DNA of 64,000 nt from Polyangiaceae bacterium (GTDB lineage Bacteria > Myxococcota_A > Polyangia > Polyangiales > Polyangiaceae). The stretch is taken from positions 248,001 to 312,000 of the forward strand of contig JADJYE010000033.1 of NCBI GenBank assembly GCA_016719945.1, read 5' to 3'. The position numbers and the translations under genes were made by a program. Under the pieces are notes generated by a model, which saw only the letters and a list, made by a program, of their open reading frames with translations, ran no database searches and was not told the DNA's origin. Positions 19,278 through 28,375 of the stretch are shown here, piece after piece; position 1 is the first letter of the stretch, and each line of letters begins with the position of its first letter.

Positions 19278-19320
19278 CGGGTCGGGTCCTTAGCTGCGCG
19301 GTCGACCGGCCGCAACGTCC

Positions 19321-20310
19321 CTACGTCTGCCCGGGGGGCCCCGTGACCTCGCGGACGACGTGGGCGGGCGGAGGGCGGATCTGCCAGGCGACGAAGCCGA
19401 CCGCGGCCACGCCGAGGTAGAGCAAGGCGAAGACCATCATCCCGTAGCCGACGCCTTGCTCGGCCGAATACCCGAGCGACGGGAAGACCGCCGCGAAGAA
19501 CACCTCGCGCACCCCGACGCCGGAGACCGAGATCGGCAGCAGCGAGAGCAGGCTCGCGATCGCCGTGAGGCACCCGACGTCGAAATAGGACAGCTCGAGC
19601 CCGAGGGCGCGGGCCACGAGCCAGCCTTGGCCGAAGCTCACCAGGAACGCAGCGATCGTCAGCGGGAGGGTGACGGGGGTCGCGCGCCGCGCCTGGGCGC
19701 GCAGCGACTGCAGGAACACGTCGAGGCCCTTGGCTTCGGGATCGCGGGAGAGCTTGCGGTACATCGCGCCGAAGAGGCGCTCGGCGACGCCGGGTACGAG
19801 CAAGGCGAGGGGCCCGAGCGTGGTCGCCGCCACGGCGGCCCAGCCGAGGAGGCGGAGCTCGGGCAGCAGCTGGGACCCGAAGTGCGTGATGGCGACCGCG
19901 AAGAAGGCCGCGAGCACGTACAGGTCCGAGAGGCGGTCCATCACCACCGAGGCGAGCCCCTCCGAGTAGGGCGTGCCCTTGTCGTGGCGCAGGTATTGGA
20001 TGCGCAGCACGTCGCCGACGCGACCAGGCGTCAGCATGCCGAGGTACGCCGAGGCTCCGAACGCGAACCAGGCGTCCTTCGAGCCGTAGCTGATGCCTCG
20101 GGCGCGCAGTAGCAGCTGCCAGCGCACCACCTTGAGCTGGATCGCGAGCAGGTTGATCGCGAGCGTCAGCCCTACGAGCGCGAGATCGGCGCGGGCGAGC
20201 TGGGAGAAGACCTCCCCCGGGCGCGGGAGGCGCAGCAACACCACGGCGAGCATGACGGGTCCGAGCAACCTCAGACCCCACGCGACCCAGGCTCGTCTCG
20301 TCGCTCGCAA
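19321..20310 (-). CDS. lysylphosphatidylglycerol-synthase-type TM protein (UPF0104)
   Basis: A 329-residue membrane protein with about eight hydrophobic helices. It has the family marks LKVVRWQLLLRARGI, GMLTPGRVGDVLRIQYL and SLLSLLPISVSGVGVREVFF (the conserved LPxxxxGxGxRE). The cytosolic aminoacyltransferase domain of MprF is absent, as in the AglD/UPF0104 branch often linked to glycolipid synthesis or lipid flipping. The only start giving full length is TTG at 20310, which is unusual; upstream AT-poor sequence offers no better ATG. It precedes the DUF2079 gene on the same strand. Confidence 0.83.
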   Translation of the reverse strand: MRATRRAWVAWGLRLLGPVMLAVVLLRLPRPGEVFSQLARADLALVGLTLAINLLAIQLKVVRWQLLLRARGISYGSKDAWFAFGASAYLGMLTPGRVGDVLRIQYLRHDKGTPYSEGLASVVMDRLSDLYVLAAFFAVAITHFGSQLLPELRLLGWAAVAATTLGPLALLVPGVAERLFGAMYRKLSRDPEAKGLDVFLQSLRAQARRATPVTLPLTIAAFLVSFGQGWLVARALGLELSYFDVGCLTAIASLLSLLPISVSGVGVREVFFAAVFPSLGYSAEQGVGYGMMVFALLYLGVAAVGFVAWQIRPPPAHVVREVTGPPGQT

Positions 20311-20412
20311 CGGTCCCCGAGGCTACACCGAGTTCGGCGCCGCGCGGCTCTCGGCTCGCGCGCGAGGTTGCGCCGAGCGCGAGGCTAGTCCATCGTCCGC
20401 GCTCGTCCTCCG

Positions 20413-21027
20413 ATGCTCACCGACGCCTACTTCGATCGCTTCGAGACGCCCAAGTACAGAAGCCAGAACCCGCTCCAGCGCCACCTCATCCGCCGCTTCG
20501 CCCGGGCTATCCACGCGATGTTCGTGGCCGCGGGGCCCGCGAAGCGCGTGGTGGAGATCGGCGTCGGTGAGGGCTTCTTGTCGGGGTACCTGTCCGAGCA
20601 GCTGCCCGACATCGAGTTCACCGGGGTGGACGCCGACGAGCCCTCGCTGCGGGGGCTGCGCGCCAAGTTTCCGCGGGTGAAGGCGCACCACGGCTTGATC
20701 GAGGATCTGTCGATGCTCTCACCGCCCTACGACGTGGTGATGTGCTGCGAGGTCCTCGAGCACGTCCAAGATCCGCGCCGCGCGCTCGAGAGCCTCGCGT
20801 CGCTCGGCGCGAAGCGGCTCGTGCTCAGCGTGCCCCACGAGCCGTTCTTCATGCTCTCGAACCTCGCGCGCGGCAAGAACGTGGCCAGGCTCGGCAATGA
20901 CCCGGAGCACCTGCACCACTGGTCGAAGCGCGCGTTCAAGAGCTTCCTCGAGGAGCGGCTCGACGTCCTTCAGCTCGAGACTTCCTACCCCTGGATCCTC
21001 GCGCTCGCGGCGCCCAAGGGGAGCTGA
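20413..21027 (+). CDS. class I SAM-dependent methyltransferase
   Basis: A 204-residue cytosolic methyltransferase. Motif I is KRVVEIGVGEGFLSGYLSE near residues 44-62, the acidic post-I motif is TGVDADEP, and motif IV is YDVVMCCEVLEHVQDP, typical of small-molecule methyltransferases (Methyltransf_11/23). LHHWSKRAFKSFL near the end is common to SAM enzymes in sugar or lipid pathways. ATG start; divergent from the LPG-synthase-like gene. Its stop is 3 nt before the small ORF of a nucleotidyltransferase pair, so these may share a transcript. Substrate unknown. Confidence 0.88.
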   Translation: MLTDAYFDRFETPKYRSQNPLQRHLIRRFARAIHAMFVAAGPAKRVVEIGVGEGFLSGYLSEQLPDIEFTGVDADEPSLRGLRAKFPRVKAHHGLIEDLSMLSPPYDVVMCCEVLEHVQDPRRALESLASLGAKRLVLSVPHEPFFMLSNLARGKNVARLGNDPEHLHHWSKRAFKSFLEERLDVLQLETSYPWILALAAPKGS

Positions 21028-21030
21028 GCC

Positions 21031-21255
21031 GTGGCGGGGGTGGGTCGAGGCGAGGCAGAGGAAATGGCGGAGCGGCTCCGGGTCGCCTTCGAGCTGTTCG
21101 ACGACGCGCTCGACATGATGCGGCTTCGCCTCCGCCGGGCGTGGCCCGACGCGACTCAAGAGGCAATCGAGCTCGAGATCGATCGCTGGATCGAGAGCAG
21201 GCCGGGCGCCGAGGCGGGGGACTATGCCGAGCAGGCCCCCGACGTCGAGCCGTGA
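21031..21255 (+). CDS. small helical protein coupled to AbiEii-type nucleotidyltransferase
   Basis: A 74-residue GTG-initiated protein, mostly helical and charged (EEMAERLRVAFELFDDALDM, then MRLRLRRAWPDATQEAIELE, then a tail with SRPGAEAGDYAE). Small proteins with this pattern are, as I recall, regularly found directly upstream of AbiEii-like genes in high-GC bacteria. The stop overlaps the next GTG by 4 nt, a coupled pair. Candidate antitoxin or cofactor by position only. Confidence 0.68.
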   Translation: MAGVGRGEAEEMAERLRVAFELFDDALDMMRLRLRRAWPDATQEAIELEIDRWIESRPGAEAGDYAEQAPDVEP

Positions 21256-21848
21256 AGAGCCGCCTCGCGGCTACCCTCGAGCAGATCGCGGCGGATCTCG
21301 ACGACCTTGCCGTCCGGTGGGCGCTCGTGGGCGGCCTCGCCGTCAGCTCCCATGTCGAGCCGCGCACGACCCGCGACGTAGACATCGCGGTGGACCTAAG
21401 CTCCGATCGGGAGGCGGAGCGGCTCGTCTTCGAGCTCACCAGGCGTGGCTACTCGGTGGCGGCGACGGTCGAGCAGAAGCGGCTGGGGCGCTTGGCGACC
21501 GTGCGGCTGCGGCCTCCTGGAGGGGGACGGGCCATCCCTGTCGTCGACCTCCTCTTCTCGTCGAGCTCGATCGAGCCCGAGACCGTCGCGTCGGCTGACC
21601 GGATCGAGGTGTTAAGCGGAGTGGTGGTTCCGGTCGCCCGCCTGCCTCACCTCATCGCGATGAAGGTCCTGGCGCGCGACGATCGTCATCGCCCGCAAGA
21701 CTGGGATGACCTCAAAGCGCTCACGACGGCCTCGTCCAACGCCGATCTCGATGAGGCGAGAGCGCTGCTGCGCCTCATCGAGGCCCGCGGCGCCCAACGG
21801 GGACGGGACCTTCTCCAGGGCCTCGAGTCGGTACTCGACGAGGACTGA
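21252..21848 (+). CDS. nucleotidyltransferase, AbiEii/AbiGii toxin-like
   Basis: A 198-residue protein with the pattern WALVGGLAVSSHVEPRTTRD then VDIAVD near residues 22-46, the G...DxD signature of AbiEii-type nucleotidyltransferases. VVDLLFSSS provides the third acidic residue, and a C-terminal helical region (HRPQDWDDLKAL) is typical for the family. AbiEii proteins act as toxins in abortive-infection type IV TA systems. Here the partner is a 74-residue helical protein, not an AbiEi. The function is therefore suggested, not shown. Start GTG overlaps the upstream stop (GTGA). Confidence 0.82.
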   Translation: MKSRLAATLEQIAADLDDLAVRWALVGGLAVSSHVEPRTTRDVDIAVDLSSDREAERLVFELTRRGYSVAATVEQKRLGRLATVRLRPPGGGRAIPVVDLLFSSSSIEPETVASADRIEVLSGVVVPVARLPHLIAMKVLARDDRHRPQDWDDLKALTTASSNADLDEARALLRLIEARGAQRGRDLLQGLESVLDED

Positions 21849-21854
21849 GCCCGA

Positions 21855-22367
21855 CTATTTGCACTTCGGGTGCGCGGCCTTGTGCAGGCGCTTGTACTCC
21901 TCCTCGGTGATCTGGCCGGCGAACAGGGTCATCGCGACCTCGCCCCAGTTCTTCTCCCAGTCCGACGGCATCATCAGCGGGTCGAACTTGATGCCCGGGG
22001 GCGGAGGCGGGGGCGTCATCATCAGGTACTCGTCGCCGAGCGGGTGCGGGGGGAGCTTGCGCGCGAGCACGCGCTTCTGGAGCTCATCGAACGAGATCTC
22101 CTTCTTCTTGTAAGCGACGGCGTCGGCGAGCGGTCCCGAGTAGTCGCCGCTGCCGGCGGGGATCTTCGGCGAAGAGGCGCTCGCCGCGTTCGTCGGCGCG
22201 GCGGTCGCGGCCGAGCTGGGCTCGAGGGCGGCCGTAGCCGTCGCCGACGCGGCCGCCGCCGGAGCGCTCGCCGCGGACGTTGGCGAGTCCGGCCCGTCGG
22301 AGGCAGGGCCGCAGGAGGCCACGACAAAGCTGGCGAGGAGAGGAGCGACGCGCGCGCGGAAGCACAT
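21855..22367 (-). CDS. Ala/Ser-rich lipoprotein of unknown function
   Basis: A 170-residue protein with a lipobox at its N-terminus (MCFRARVAPLLASFVVASC, VASC). A long low-complexity linker of Ala, Ser and Thr (about residues 25-75) is followed by a compact C-terminal region with SFDELQKRVLARKLPPHPLG, a poly-Pro stretch and ITEEEYKRLHKAAHP. No known domain is recognised. It would be anchored in the envelope. It is convergent with the nucleotidyltransferase and 11 nt downstream of the GT-C-like gene stop, so it could be the last gene of that operon. Confidence 0.72.
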   Translation of the reverse strand: MCFRARVAPLLASFVVASCGPASDGPDSPTSAASAPAAAASATATAALEPSSAATAAPTNAASASSPKIPAGSGDYSGPLADAVAYKKKEISFDELQKRVLARKLPPHPLGDEYLMMTPPPPPPGIKFDPLMMPSDWEKNWGEVAMTLFAGQITEEEYKRLHKAAHPKCK

Positions 22368-22378
22368 GCGCGCGATTA

Positions 22379-24925
22379 TCACTCGAGGAGGCGGTCTTCG
22401 TCTTCGGGCGACGACGGTCCGTCGTCCGAGGGGTCGGGGTCGGGCTTGCCGTTTCGCTTGTCCACCGGCGCCCCCTCGCCGCGCCGGCGCGCGTAGAGGT
22501 CCTCCTTCGCGCGGGTCCCGACCTTCACGAAATCCTTGAGCAGCTCCGCGGAGACCGCCGGCTTGCACTTCGGGTCGACGACCGCGAAGTCGGCGTCGCC
22601 GAGCAGCTCCTCGGGCTCGCCGCGCTTGCGCGCGCGCTTCTTCCGCGGCTTGACGACCTTCTGCTTGTCCCGCACCGACAGGTCGCCGAGCTTGTAGAGG
22701 CCGCGGTCATACACCTTGCCGCAGCCGAGGTAGGCGACGCTGTCGGCCGTCTGGTCTGCCGGCCGGGCCGCCGGCATCGCGTACAGGGTCATGTCGCCCG
22801 AGCGCTTCAACACCTTCGCGTCGTGCTCGAGGTAGTCGAAGAAGCGCAGGTCGGCGCCCAGGCAGTCGATGCCGCGACTCTTCTTCGCGCGCGAGACGAC
22901 GTGGGTGACCCCGAGCGCGCGCAGCTTGTCGTCGAGCGCTCCAGGCGTCGCGAACAGCTCGTAGCGCAGCGCGAACTGCCAGCCCGCGATATCGGACAGG
23001 ACGGGGCGCCACAGGCCGAGCCTGGGGTTGTTCTCGTGCAGCAGCACCCGCGCGTCCTTCGGCAGCTCCTTCGAAGCGCCGAGCTCGAACAGCGCGCCCG
23101 TGAGCTTGAAGCGCTGCTCGTAGCGCTTCTTGTAGCCCATCGAGAGCAGCTCGTTGGTCGTCGTGATGGGCGCGGACTTCGTCATCGCGTGCGAGGGGAT
23201 GAGGTACGCGTCCCCGCCCCACACGATCTGCAGCCCCACGAGGCCCACGACGCCTGCGCGCGCGAGCCACCCGGTGCGCCAGGCGAGGGCGATGGTCGAG
23301 GCGACGACCGCGGCCATCCACGGGACCAGGATCTGCAGGTAGCGGTCCTGGTGCATCGTGTAGAACCACACGAAGACGCCGAGGTGCGTCGCGGCCGACA
23401 AGGCCCACGTGCGCTTCGTCCCCTTGAGGAACGGCAAGCCCGCGAGGCTCAGCGTGAAGAGCGAGCCGAAGACAGGCACCTTGCCGTGGAAGTTGGGCCA
23501 GTCGTGCGGCTGGAAGGAGAAGGTGAAGGTCGCTGTCAGCGCCTCCTTCAGCTTCGTCTTCGTGTCGCCTTGAGTGACCCAATTCTTGGTCTGCGACTCG
23601 CTCCAGTCCTTGAACAGCGCGGCCGTGTCCGGCACCCAGCGAGCCGAGGGGAAGTACTTGTTCAAGTAGGGAAACAGCGGATCCCCGTAGAACGCCCAGT
23701 TCTTCGCCCAGTGCGGCGAGGTCAAGACGAGCCCCGCGAGCGCCGCGCAGCCGAGCCCGATGACCGGGGCGAGCCACACCGAACGTGAGACCGGCTCGCG
23801 CCGCTTGAAGCGCCGCCACGCGGCCGCGCCGAGCAGCCACCCGGCCCGGCCGATCAACGCCGCGACCGGGAAAGCGAGGATGTACATCGCCTGGTACTTG
23901 GTGAGGATCGCCCCCGAGAGGCACGCCGCGAGGAGGATCGACGCGCGCGGCTCGAGGCCTCGGTACGCGCGGCGGAACGCGAGCCAGGCCGGAACGGCCC
24001 AGAACGCGGCGATGTGATCGGCGGCGCCCGAGAGGCCCGAGTCGTAGACGAGGATCCCAGGGAAGAGGAACATCGCGGCCCAGCTCGCGGCGGCCGGAGC
24101 GCGCGGGGCCAGGTACCTCACGAGCGTCGGGATGGACGCGAGGGTGAACGCAAAGATCACGAACTCGACGTGCGCGGCGCACACGATGCGCTCGAACATC
24201 TCGAGCTTCGGAAGGCAGAAGGCCCACGCGTAGAGCACGCTCGCGAGGTGTGGCAGCGCGGCGGGCATCCACCCCTCGCCGAAGGGTCGGATCGCGTGCT
24301 CCGTCGCGTACTGCTGCGCGATCCCCATGTGGTAGAAGTGCGCGTCGAACGCGAGGTTCTTGGGGGTGAGGATCGCGTAGTACACGAGCGCGACGCCGAA
24401 CGCGCCGAACAGCATCACCGGCGTCTGCGACCACGGGCGCGGGCTCACGCCTCGGGCCCGCCGCGCCCGGACCTTCCGCAGCACGCGCCGCCCGTCGCGG
24501 TAGAGCGAGGGCGCGGCCGCCGCCATGAACACGAGCGGCAGCGCGACCGCGAACCAGCCCCGCAGGATGCCCAAGAGCCCCCCCACGAACGTCGCGAAGA
24601 AGAACGTGAAGACCCCGAGGGCCGAGGTGAGCACGAGGCGCTCGCGCAGCGGCAGCGCGGGCACGCGCAGCGCCCGCATCGCGAGCTGCCCCGCGGCGAA
24701 GCAGCCCCCAGCGAAGAGCAGGCAATACGCCCACAGCTTCGCGTACACGAAGAAGAGCCACTCCTTCGCCGGGTAGTGCGGGTCGACCTTCTGAAGGAAG
24801 TACTTGCCCGCGTAATACGCGGCGACCAAGAAGAGCAGCGAGCGCGCGAGCCCGAAGAGCCGCGCCTTGCGCTCGGCGCCCTCGCCAACGACGCGCGTGA
24901 GCACGGCCCGAACCCGATTGCTCAC
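22379..24925 (-). CDS. large GT-C-fold-like membrane glycosyltransferase
   Basis: An 848-residue inner-membrane protein with about twelve hydrophobic segments and a charged C-terminal region. An early extracytoplasmic loop has the acidic NLAFDAHFYHMGIAQQYATE, reminiscent of the catalytic loop Asp/Glu of ArnT/PMT-like GT-C enzymes, and GDPLFPYLNKYFPSARW is a loop seen in such proteins. The last 250 residues are soluble, ending in PSDDGPSSPEDEDRLLE. GTG start at 24925 overlaps the asnB stop by 4 nt, so it is translationally coupled to asnB. Sugar donor would be polyprenyl-linked; substrate unknown. Confidence 0.75.
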   Translation of the reverse strand: MSNRVRAVLTRVVGEGAERKARLFGLARSLLFLVAAYYAGKYFLQKVDPHYPAKEWLFFVYAKLWAYCLLFAGGCFAAGQLAMRALRVPALPLRERLVLTSALGVFTFFFATFVGGLLGILRGWFAVALPLVFMAAAAPSLYRDGRRVLRKVRARRARGVSPRPWSQTPVMLFGAFGVALVYYAILTPKNLAFDAHFYHMGIAQQYATEHAIRPFGEGWMPAALPHLASVLYAWAFCLPKLEMFERIVCAAHVEFVIFAFTLASIPTLVRYLAPRAPAAASWAAMFLFPGILVYDSGLSGAADHIAAFWAVPAWLAFRRAYRGLEPRASILLAACLSGAILTKYQAMYILAFPVAALIGRAGWLLGAAAWRRFKRREPVSRSVWLAPVIGLGCAALAGLVLTSPHWAKNWAFYGDPLFPYLNKYFPSARWVPDTAALFKDWSESQTKNWVTQGDTKTKLKEALTATFTFSFQPHDWPNFHGKVPVFGSLFTLSLAGLPFLKGTKRTWALSAATHLGVFVWFYTMHQDRYLQILVPWMAAVVASTIALAWRTGWLARAGVVGLVGLQIVWGGDAYLIPSHAMTKSAPITTTNELLSMGYKKRYEQRFKLTGALFELGASKELPKDARVLLHENNPRLGLWRPVLSDIAGWQFALRYELFATPGALDDKLRALGVTHVVSRAKKSRGIDCLGADLRFFDYLEHDAKVLKRSGDMTLYAMPAARPADQTADSVAYLGCGKVYDRGLYKLGDLSVRDKQKVVKPRKKRARKRGEPEELLGDADFAVVDPKCKPAVSAELLKDFVKVGTRAKEDLYARRRGEGAPVDKRNGKPDPDPSDDGPSSPEDEDRLLE

Positions 24926-26583
24926 GACTTGAGGGGCGAGCCGCGCTGGAGGTTCTTGATGCACTCGGCGGTCATCAAGCTCGTCCAGTACTTGCGGTCG
25001 AAGCTGGCCTGGCCCTGGAGCCAGATGTTGATGGGGGTCGGCAGGCCGTGCTTCACCTTGCGCGAGAGCAGGAGGGTGTCCTTCGGCAACAGGCGCTGCG
25101 CCGCCGCCTTCACGAGCCACTTGCCGACGCCGCCCTTGTTGCGGAGGGAGTCGTCGAGCGTGAACGCGAACTCCACGAGGCGGTAGTCGAGGAACGGGTT
25201 ACGCCCCTCGACGCTGTGGGCCATCGTCATCCGATCGGCCATCTGCAACAGCGGCTGGAGGAAGACTCGCGTCTCGACGTAGCACATGTTGTCGAGCATC
25301 GACCGGTGGTCGCTCCACAGGTGCGCGAGGTACCCGCGCATCAGCGCGGCGCCCGCCAGGCCCGAGCGCGAGGCCATGCGGCAGAAGCGGTCGAGGTCCG
25401 AGCCTTCGAACCGGCGGAGCATCGGCAGGTAGCTCTTCACCTTCGGGTCGGACAGGTCGAACGCTGGCCACACCAGGAACTCGTTGCGAGCGTAGCCGGC
25501 GAACAGCTCGTCCGAGCCCTCGCCCGAGAGGATGACCTTGTATTTCGCCGCGTGGCAGGCGGCCGCGAGGCGATACAGCGGGAAGACGCTGAACGACCCG
25601 GTGGGGATCTCCAGGTGGTAGGCGAGCCTCGGCAGGTCCGCCAGGAACTGCTCCTTGGTCGGCCGCACGACGTGCAGCTCGATCCCGAGGCGGTCGGCGA
25701 AATCCCGGGCGTACAGCTCCTCGTCGATCGTGTCCTTGAACTCGTCGAACTGGCAGGTGAACGCCTCCTTGATGCCGGCGAGCACGGCAACCAGCGTCGA
25801 GTCGATGCCCCCCGACAGGAACATCGTGACCGGGACGTCGGCCCTCATGCGCAGCTTCACGCTGTCGGTGAGCAGCTCGACGAACCGATCGATCGCGTCC
25901 CCCTCGTCGGTGATCCGCTCGCCGAAGCGGTGCGGGATGTCCCAGTAGTCGCGGGTGAGCATCGTCCCCCGGGAGGGGTCGTAGACGAGGTATTGCCCCG
26001 GCGAGAGCGAGAAGACGTCCTTGCACAGGGTGTGCTCGTCGGGGCAGAACTCGAGCAGATCGAACAGGTCGTTGCCGACGAAGCTGAGCTCGTCGAAGGC
26101 CTTCACCTCGCTGGCGAACTCGAACCGCTTGCCGATGCAGCGGTAGAAGAAGGGCTTCTTGCCGAGCCGGTCACGCGCGCAGAAGAACCTGTCGCCGTCC
26201 CAGATCGCGAGCGCGAACATGCCGTTGAAGCGCTCGAGGCACGACGGGCCCCACTGCAGGTACGCCGCGAGCGCGACCTCGGTGTCGGTCTTGGTGTGGA
26301 ACGACCAGCCGAGGCCCTCGAGCTCCTTCTTCAGCTCGAGCCAGTTGTAGATCTCGCCGTTGAAGACGATCGTCGCGGGCTTGGCGCCGGGGCGCTCGAC
26401 CTTGACCGGCAGCTCGATGTCGTGTCGATCAACGATGTTGAGGCGCGTCTGCCCGAGGGTGACCTCTAGATCAGGGCCGACCAGCACCTTGTCGAGGGAC
26501 AGCTGGTCGGGCCCGCGGTGGCTGAGCCGTTCGACGCACGCGTGATCGAAGCGCGTGTTGATGCCGCCGAGGATGCCGCACAT
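24922..26583 (-). CDS. asnB: asparagine synthase (glutamine-hydrolysing)
   Basis: A 553-residue class II amidotransferase. The processed N-terminal Cys (MCGILGG) is the glutaminase nucleophile, with RLSHRGPDQ, NGEIYNW and the LNIVD segments of the glutaminase domain (about 2-190). The synthetase domain has the PP-loop SGGIDSTLVAVLA and GEGSDELFAGY. AsnB makes asparagine from aspartate, glutamine and ATP, but family members in polysaccharide clusters can amidate uronic acids or other acyl acceptors. It sits between a methyltransferase and a GT-C-like gene to which it is coupled by a GTGA overlap, which favours a glycan-modification role. That is inference. Confidence 0.92.
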   Translation of the reverse strand: MCGILGGINTRFDHACVERLSHRGPDQLSLDKVLVGPDLEVTLGQTRLNIVDRHDIELPVKVERPGAKPATIVFNGEIYNWLELKKELEGLGWSFHTKTDTEVALAAYLQWGPSCLERFNGMFALAIWDGDRFFCARDRLGKKPFFYRCIGKRFEFASEVKAFDELSFVGNDLFDLLEFCPDEHTLCKDVFSLSPGQYLVYDPSRGTMLTRDYWDIPHRFGERITDEGDAIDRFVELLTDSVKLRMRADVPVTMFLSGGIDSTLVAVLAGIKEAFTCQFDEFKDTIDEELYARDFADRLGIELHVVRPTKEQFLADLPRLAYHLEIPTGSFSVFPLYRLAAACHAAKYKVILSGEGSDELFAGYARNEFLVWPAFDLSDPKVKSYLPMLRRFEGSDLDRFCRMASRSGLAGAALMRGYLAHLWSDHRSMLDNMCYVETRVFLQPLLQMADRMTMAHSVEGRNPFLDYRLVEFAFTLDDSLRNKGGVGKWLVKAAAQRLLPKDTLLLSRKVKHGLPTPINIWLQGQASFDRKYWTSLMTAECIKNLQRGSPLKS

Positions 26584-26590
26584 CGCGCGC

Positions 26591-27616
26591 TCAGACCTTC
26601 CGAGCGCGACAGCTGATCCCGGCCTCTTGCTCGTCCCAGGCGACGACCTCCCAGCCCTCGGCGAACCAGGCGCGGAACTCCTCCGGGGTGTACCGGAAGC
26701 AGTAGACCGGGTGGTACCAGTCGGCGTTGACGACGTTGTTCGTGAAGAAGTCGAACTCGTCGTTCCAGAAGCACTTCATCACGTGCCAGTGGAGGAAGCG
26801 CTGCACGTCGTAGGTGCCCTTGGTGATGCCGAGGATCGGGATGTCTTCCTCGAGGGTGACCGTGGCCTTGAGGTCGGAGAAGGCCTTGCCCATCTTCGTG
26901 ATGGCCTCGCACGTCTCCAGGGCCTTCTCGAACGACTGGTCCTTGATTCGGTCGCGGATGTAGTCGTCGGTGAACTCGCGGATGACCGACTTCTTGCGGT
27001 AGACGTAGGTCGTGAGCTCGCCGCCCTTCTTCAGCTTCTTGCCGAGGTTCTTGAAGGTGAGCGGCGGGTCGGGGGTGTGGTGGATGACCTGGTCGCAGTT
27101 GATGAAGTCGAAGAACTCGTCCGGGAACGGCAGGCGGTTCACGTCGGCGTGGACCAGGTTGACCGCCGGCCGGTTGGGCTGGGCGCCTGCGTTGGAGAGG
27201 GCGTGCCAGGCGGTGTCGACCCCGAAGACGGTGGCGCCCGCGTTCTCGGCGAAGTTCGCCGCGTCGCGGCCGGCGCCGGTGCCGGCATCGAGGATGAGCT
27301 TCTTGTCCGCGAGGAAGGCCTTCAAGCCCTCGATCGTCTTGAAGCCGAAGCGCGCGAGGTACCACTCCGTGTAGAAGCGGCGCGTGTGGTCCTTGTAGTA
27401 CCGGTGCTTGTCCCACTTGTCCCCGAAGGACTGCACCGTCTGATCCTCGCGGACGTCCTCCGAGACGAAGCTCGGGATCCCCTCGCGGATCGCGTAGCTC
27501 TTGGCGCCGACCGAGAGCGCGCCGTCCCGGACGTCGTCGCCGGCGTCGGAGGTCTTCAGCGTGAGCGGTCCCTGGGTGTCGGGGTCGACCAAGTGCTTAA
27601 GGATTTCGCGCTTCAT
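26591..27616 (-). CDS. SAM methyltransferase with N-terminal Trm112-like domain
   Basis: A 341-residue protein. Residues 1-55 (MKREILKHLVDPDTQGPLTL, then REGIPSFV) resemble the Trm112/zinc-ribbon-like domain but without the Cys residues. The methyltransferase core follows: KKLILDAGTGAGRDAANFAE (motif I) near residue 105, then VFGVDTAW and FDFINCDQVIHHTPDP (motif IV). The long C-terminal part after residue 230 is specific to this group, often found in polysaccharide clusters. It starts 57 nt after the next methyltransferase stop and ends 7 nt before asnB. Substrate unknown. Confidence 0.85.
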   Translation of the reverse strand: MKREILKHLVDPDTQGPLTLKTSDAGDDVRDGALSVGAKSYAIREGIPSFVSEDVREDQTVQSFGDKWDKHRYYKDHTRRFYTEWYLARFGFKTIEGLKAFLADKKLILDAGTGAGRDAANFAENAGATVFGVDTAWHALSNAGAQPNRPAVNLVHADVNRLPFPDEFFDFINCDQVIHHTPDPPLTFKNLGKKLKKGGELTTYVYRKKSVIREFTDDYIRDRIKDQSFEKALETCEAITKMGKAFSDLKATVTLEEDIPILGITKGTYDVQRFLHWHVMKCFWNDEFDFFTNNVVNADWYHPVYCFRYTPEEFRAWFAEGWEVVAWDEQEAGISCRARKV

Positions 27617-27673
27617 TCGAGCGCGATCCCTTAGCGCGACGGCCGCCCCGTCACAAGAACGGCCAGGGCTCGC

Positions 27674-28360
27674 TCAGGCCCGCGGCACGCAGAGGAAGCA
27701 GCAGCGGACGGGGAAGGCCGCGGTCGGGGCGTGCTCGAGGTCGACGACGGAGAAGTAGCGGCTCAGCAAGGCGCGCATCTCCCGGACGGTCCAGATGTGG
27801 AAGTGGTAGTGGTCGCCGCCCCAGTCCATCCGCTTGAACGGGGGGATGCCGGTGAGGCCCGTCCTCTTGACCATCCCCTTGATGGAGTTGATGAGCGTGT
27901 CGTTCGGGAACGTGATGACCACGCGGCCCGTCGGCTTCACGAGGCGCTTGATCTGGGTGAGCACGTGCTCGGGGTCGACGACGTGCTCGAGCACCTCGGT
28001 GCACACGATCCCGTCGAAGCTGTGATCCGGCAGGCCCACCTCGGCCACGTCGCCCTTGTGGAGCTCGAAGTCGAGGCCGGCGAGGTTCTGCCGGGCCTTC
28101 GCCAGCATCTCCCCCGAGACATCGACGCCCGTCAGGCGCGCCTCGCGGAACTGCGAGAGCACGTGACCCCCGCCGCAGCCCACCTCGAGGATGCTCTCGC
28201 CCGCCCGCGCGGACATCATCCGCCGGATGATCGCGAGGCGGCGCTTCTCGATGAAGCCGATGAGCACGCCGGAGCGCGCGTAATAGTCGTTGATGTCGTG
28301 CGTTCGAGCGAACGTGTCGTAGAGCTGCTCGACCTCTTCTTTGCTCGTCGGGAGAGCCAT
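27674..28360 (-). CDS. class I SAM-dependent methyltransferase (UbiE/UbiG-like)
   Basis: A 228-residue methyltransferase with motif I ESILEVGCGGGHVLSQF near residue 55, acidic GVDVSGEML, motif IV DGIVCTEVLEHVVDP and post-motif GRVVITFPND. This resembles UbiG/UbiE-type enzymes that methylate small molecules or sugars. Followed on the same strand by another methyltransferase gene and asnB; preceded by the sulfatase-fold gene with a 15-nt gap. The run suggests a single operon reading from 30777 down to 21855. Substrate unknown. Confidence 0.87.
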   Translation of the reverse strand: MALPTSKEEVEQLYDTFARTHDINDYYARSGVLIGFIEKRRLAIIRRMMSARAGESILEVGCGGGHVLSQFREARLTGVDVSGEMLAKARQNLAGLDFELHKGDVAEVGLPDHSFDGIVCTEVLEHVVDPEHVLTQIKRLVKPTGRVVITFPNDTLINSIKGMVKRTGLTGIPPFKRMDWGGDHYHFHIWTVREMRALLSRYFSVVDLEHAPTAAFPVRCCFLCVPRA

Positions 28361-28375
28361 CTCAGAGGGGTTTTG

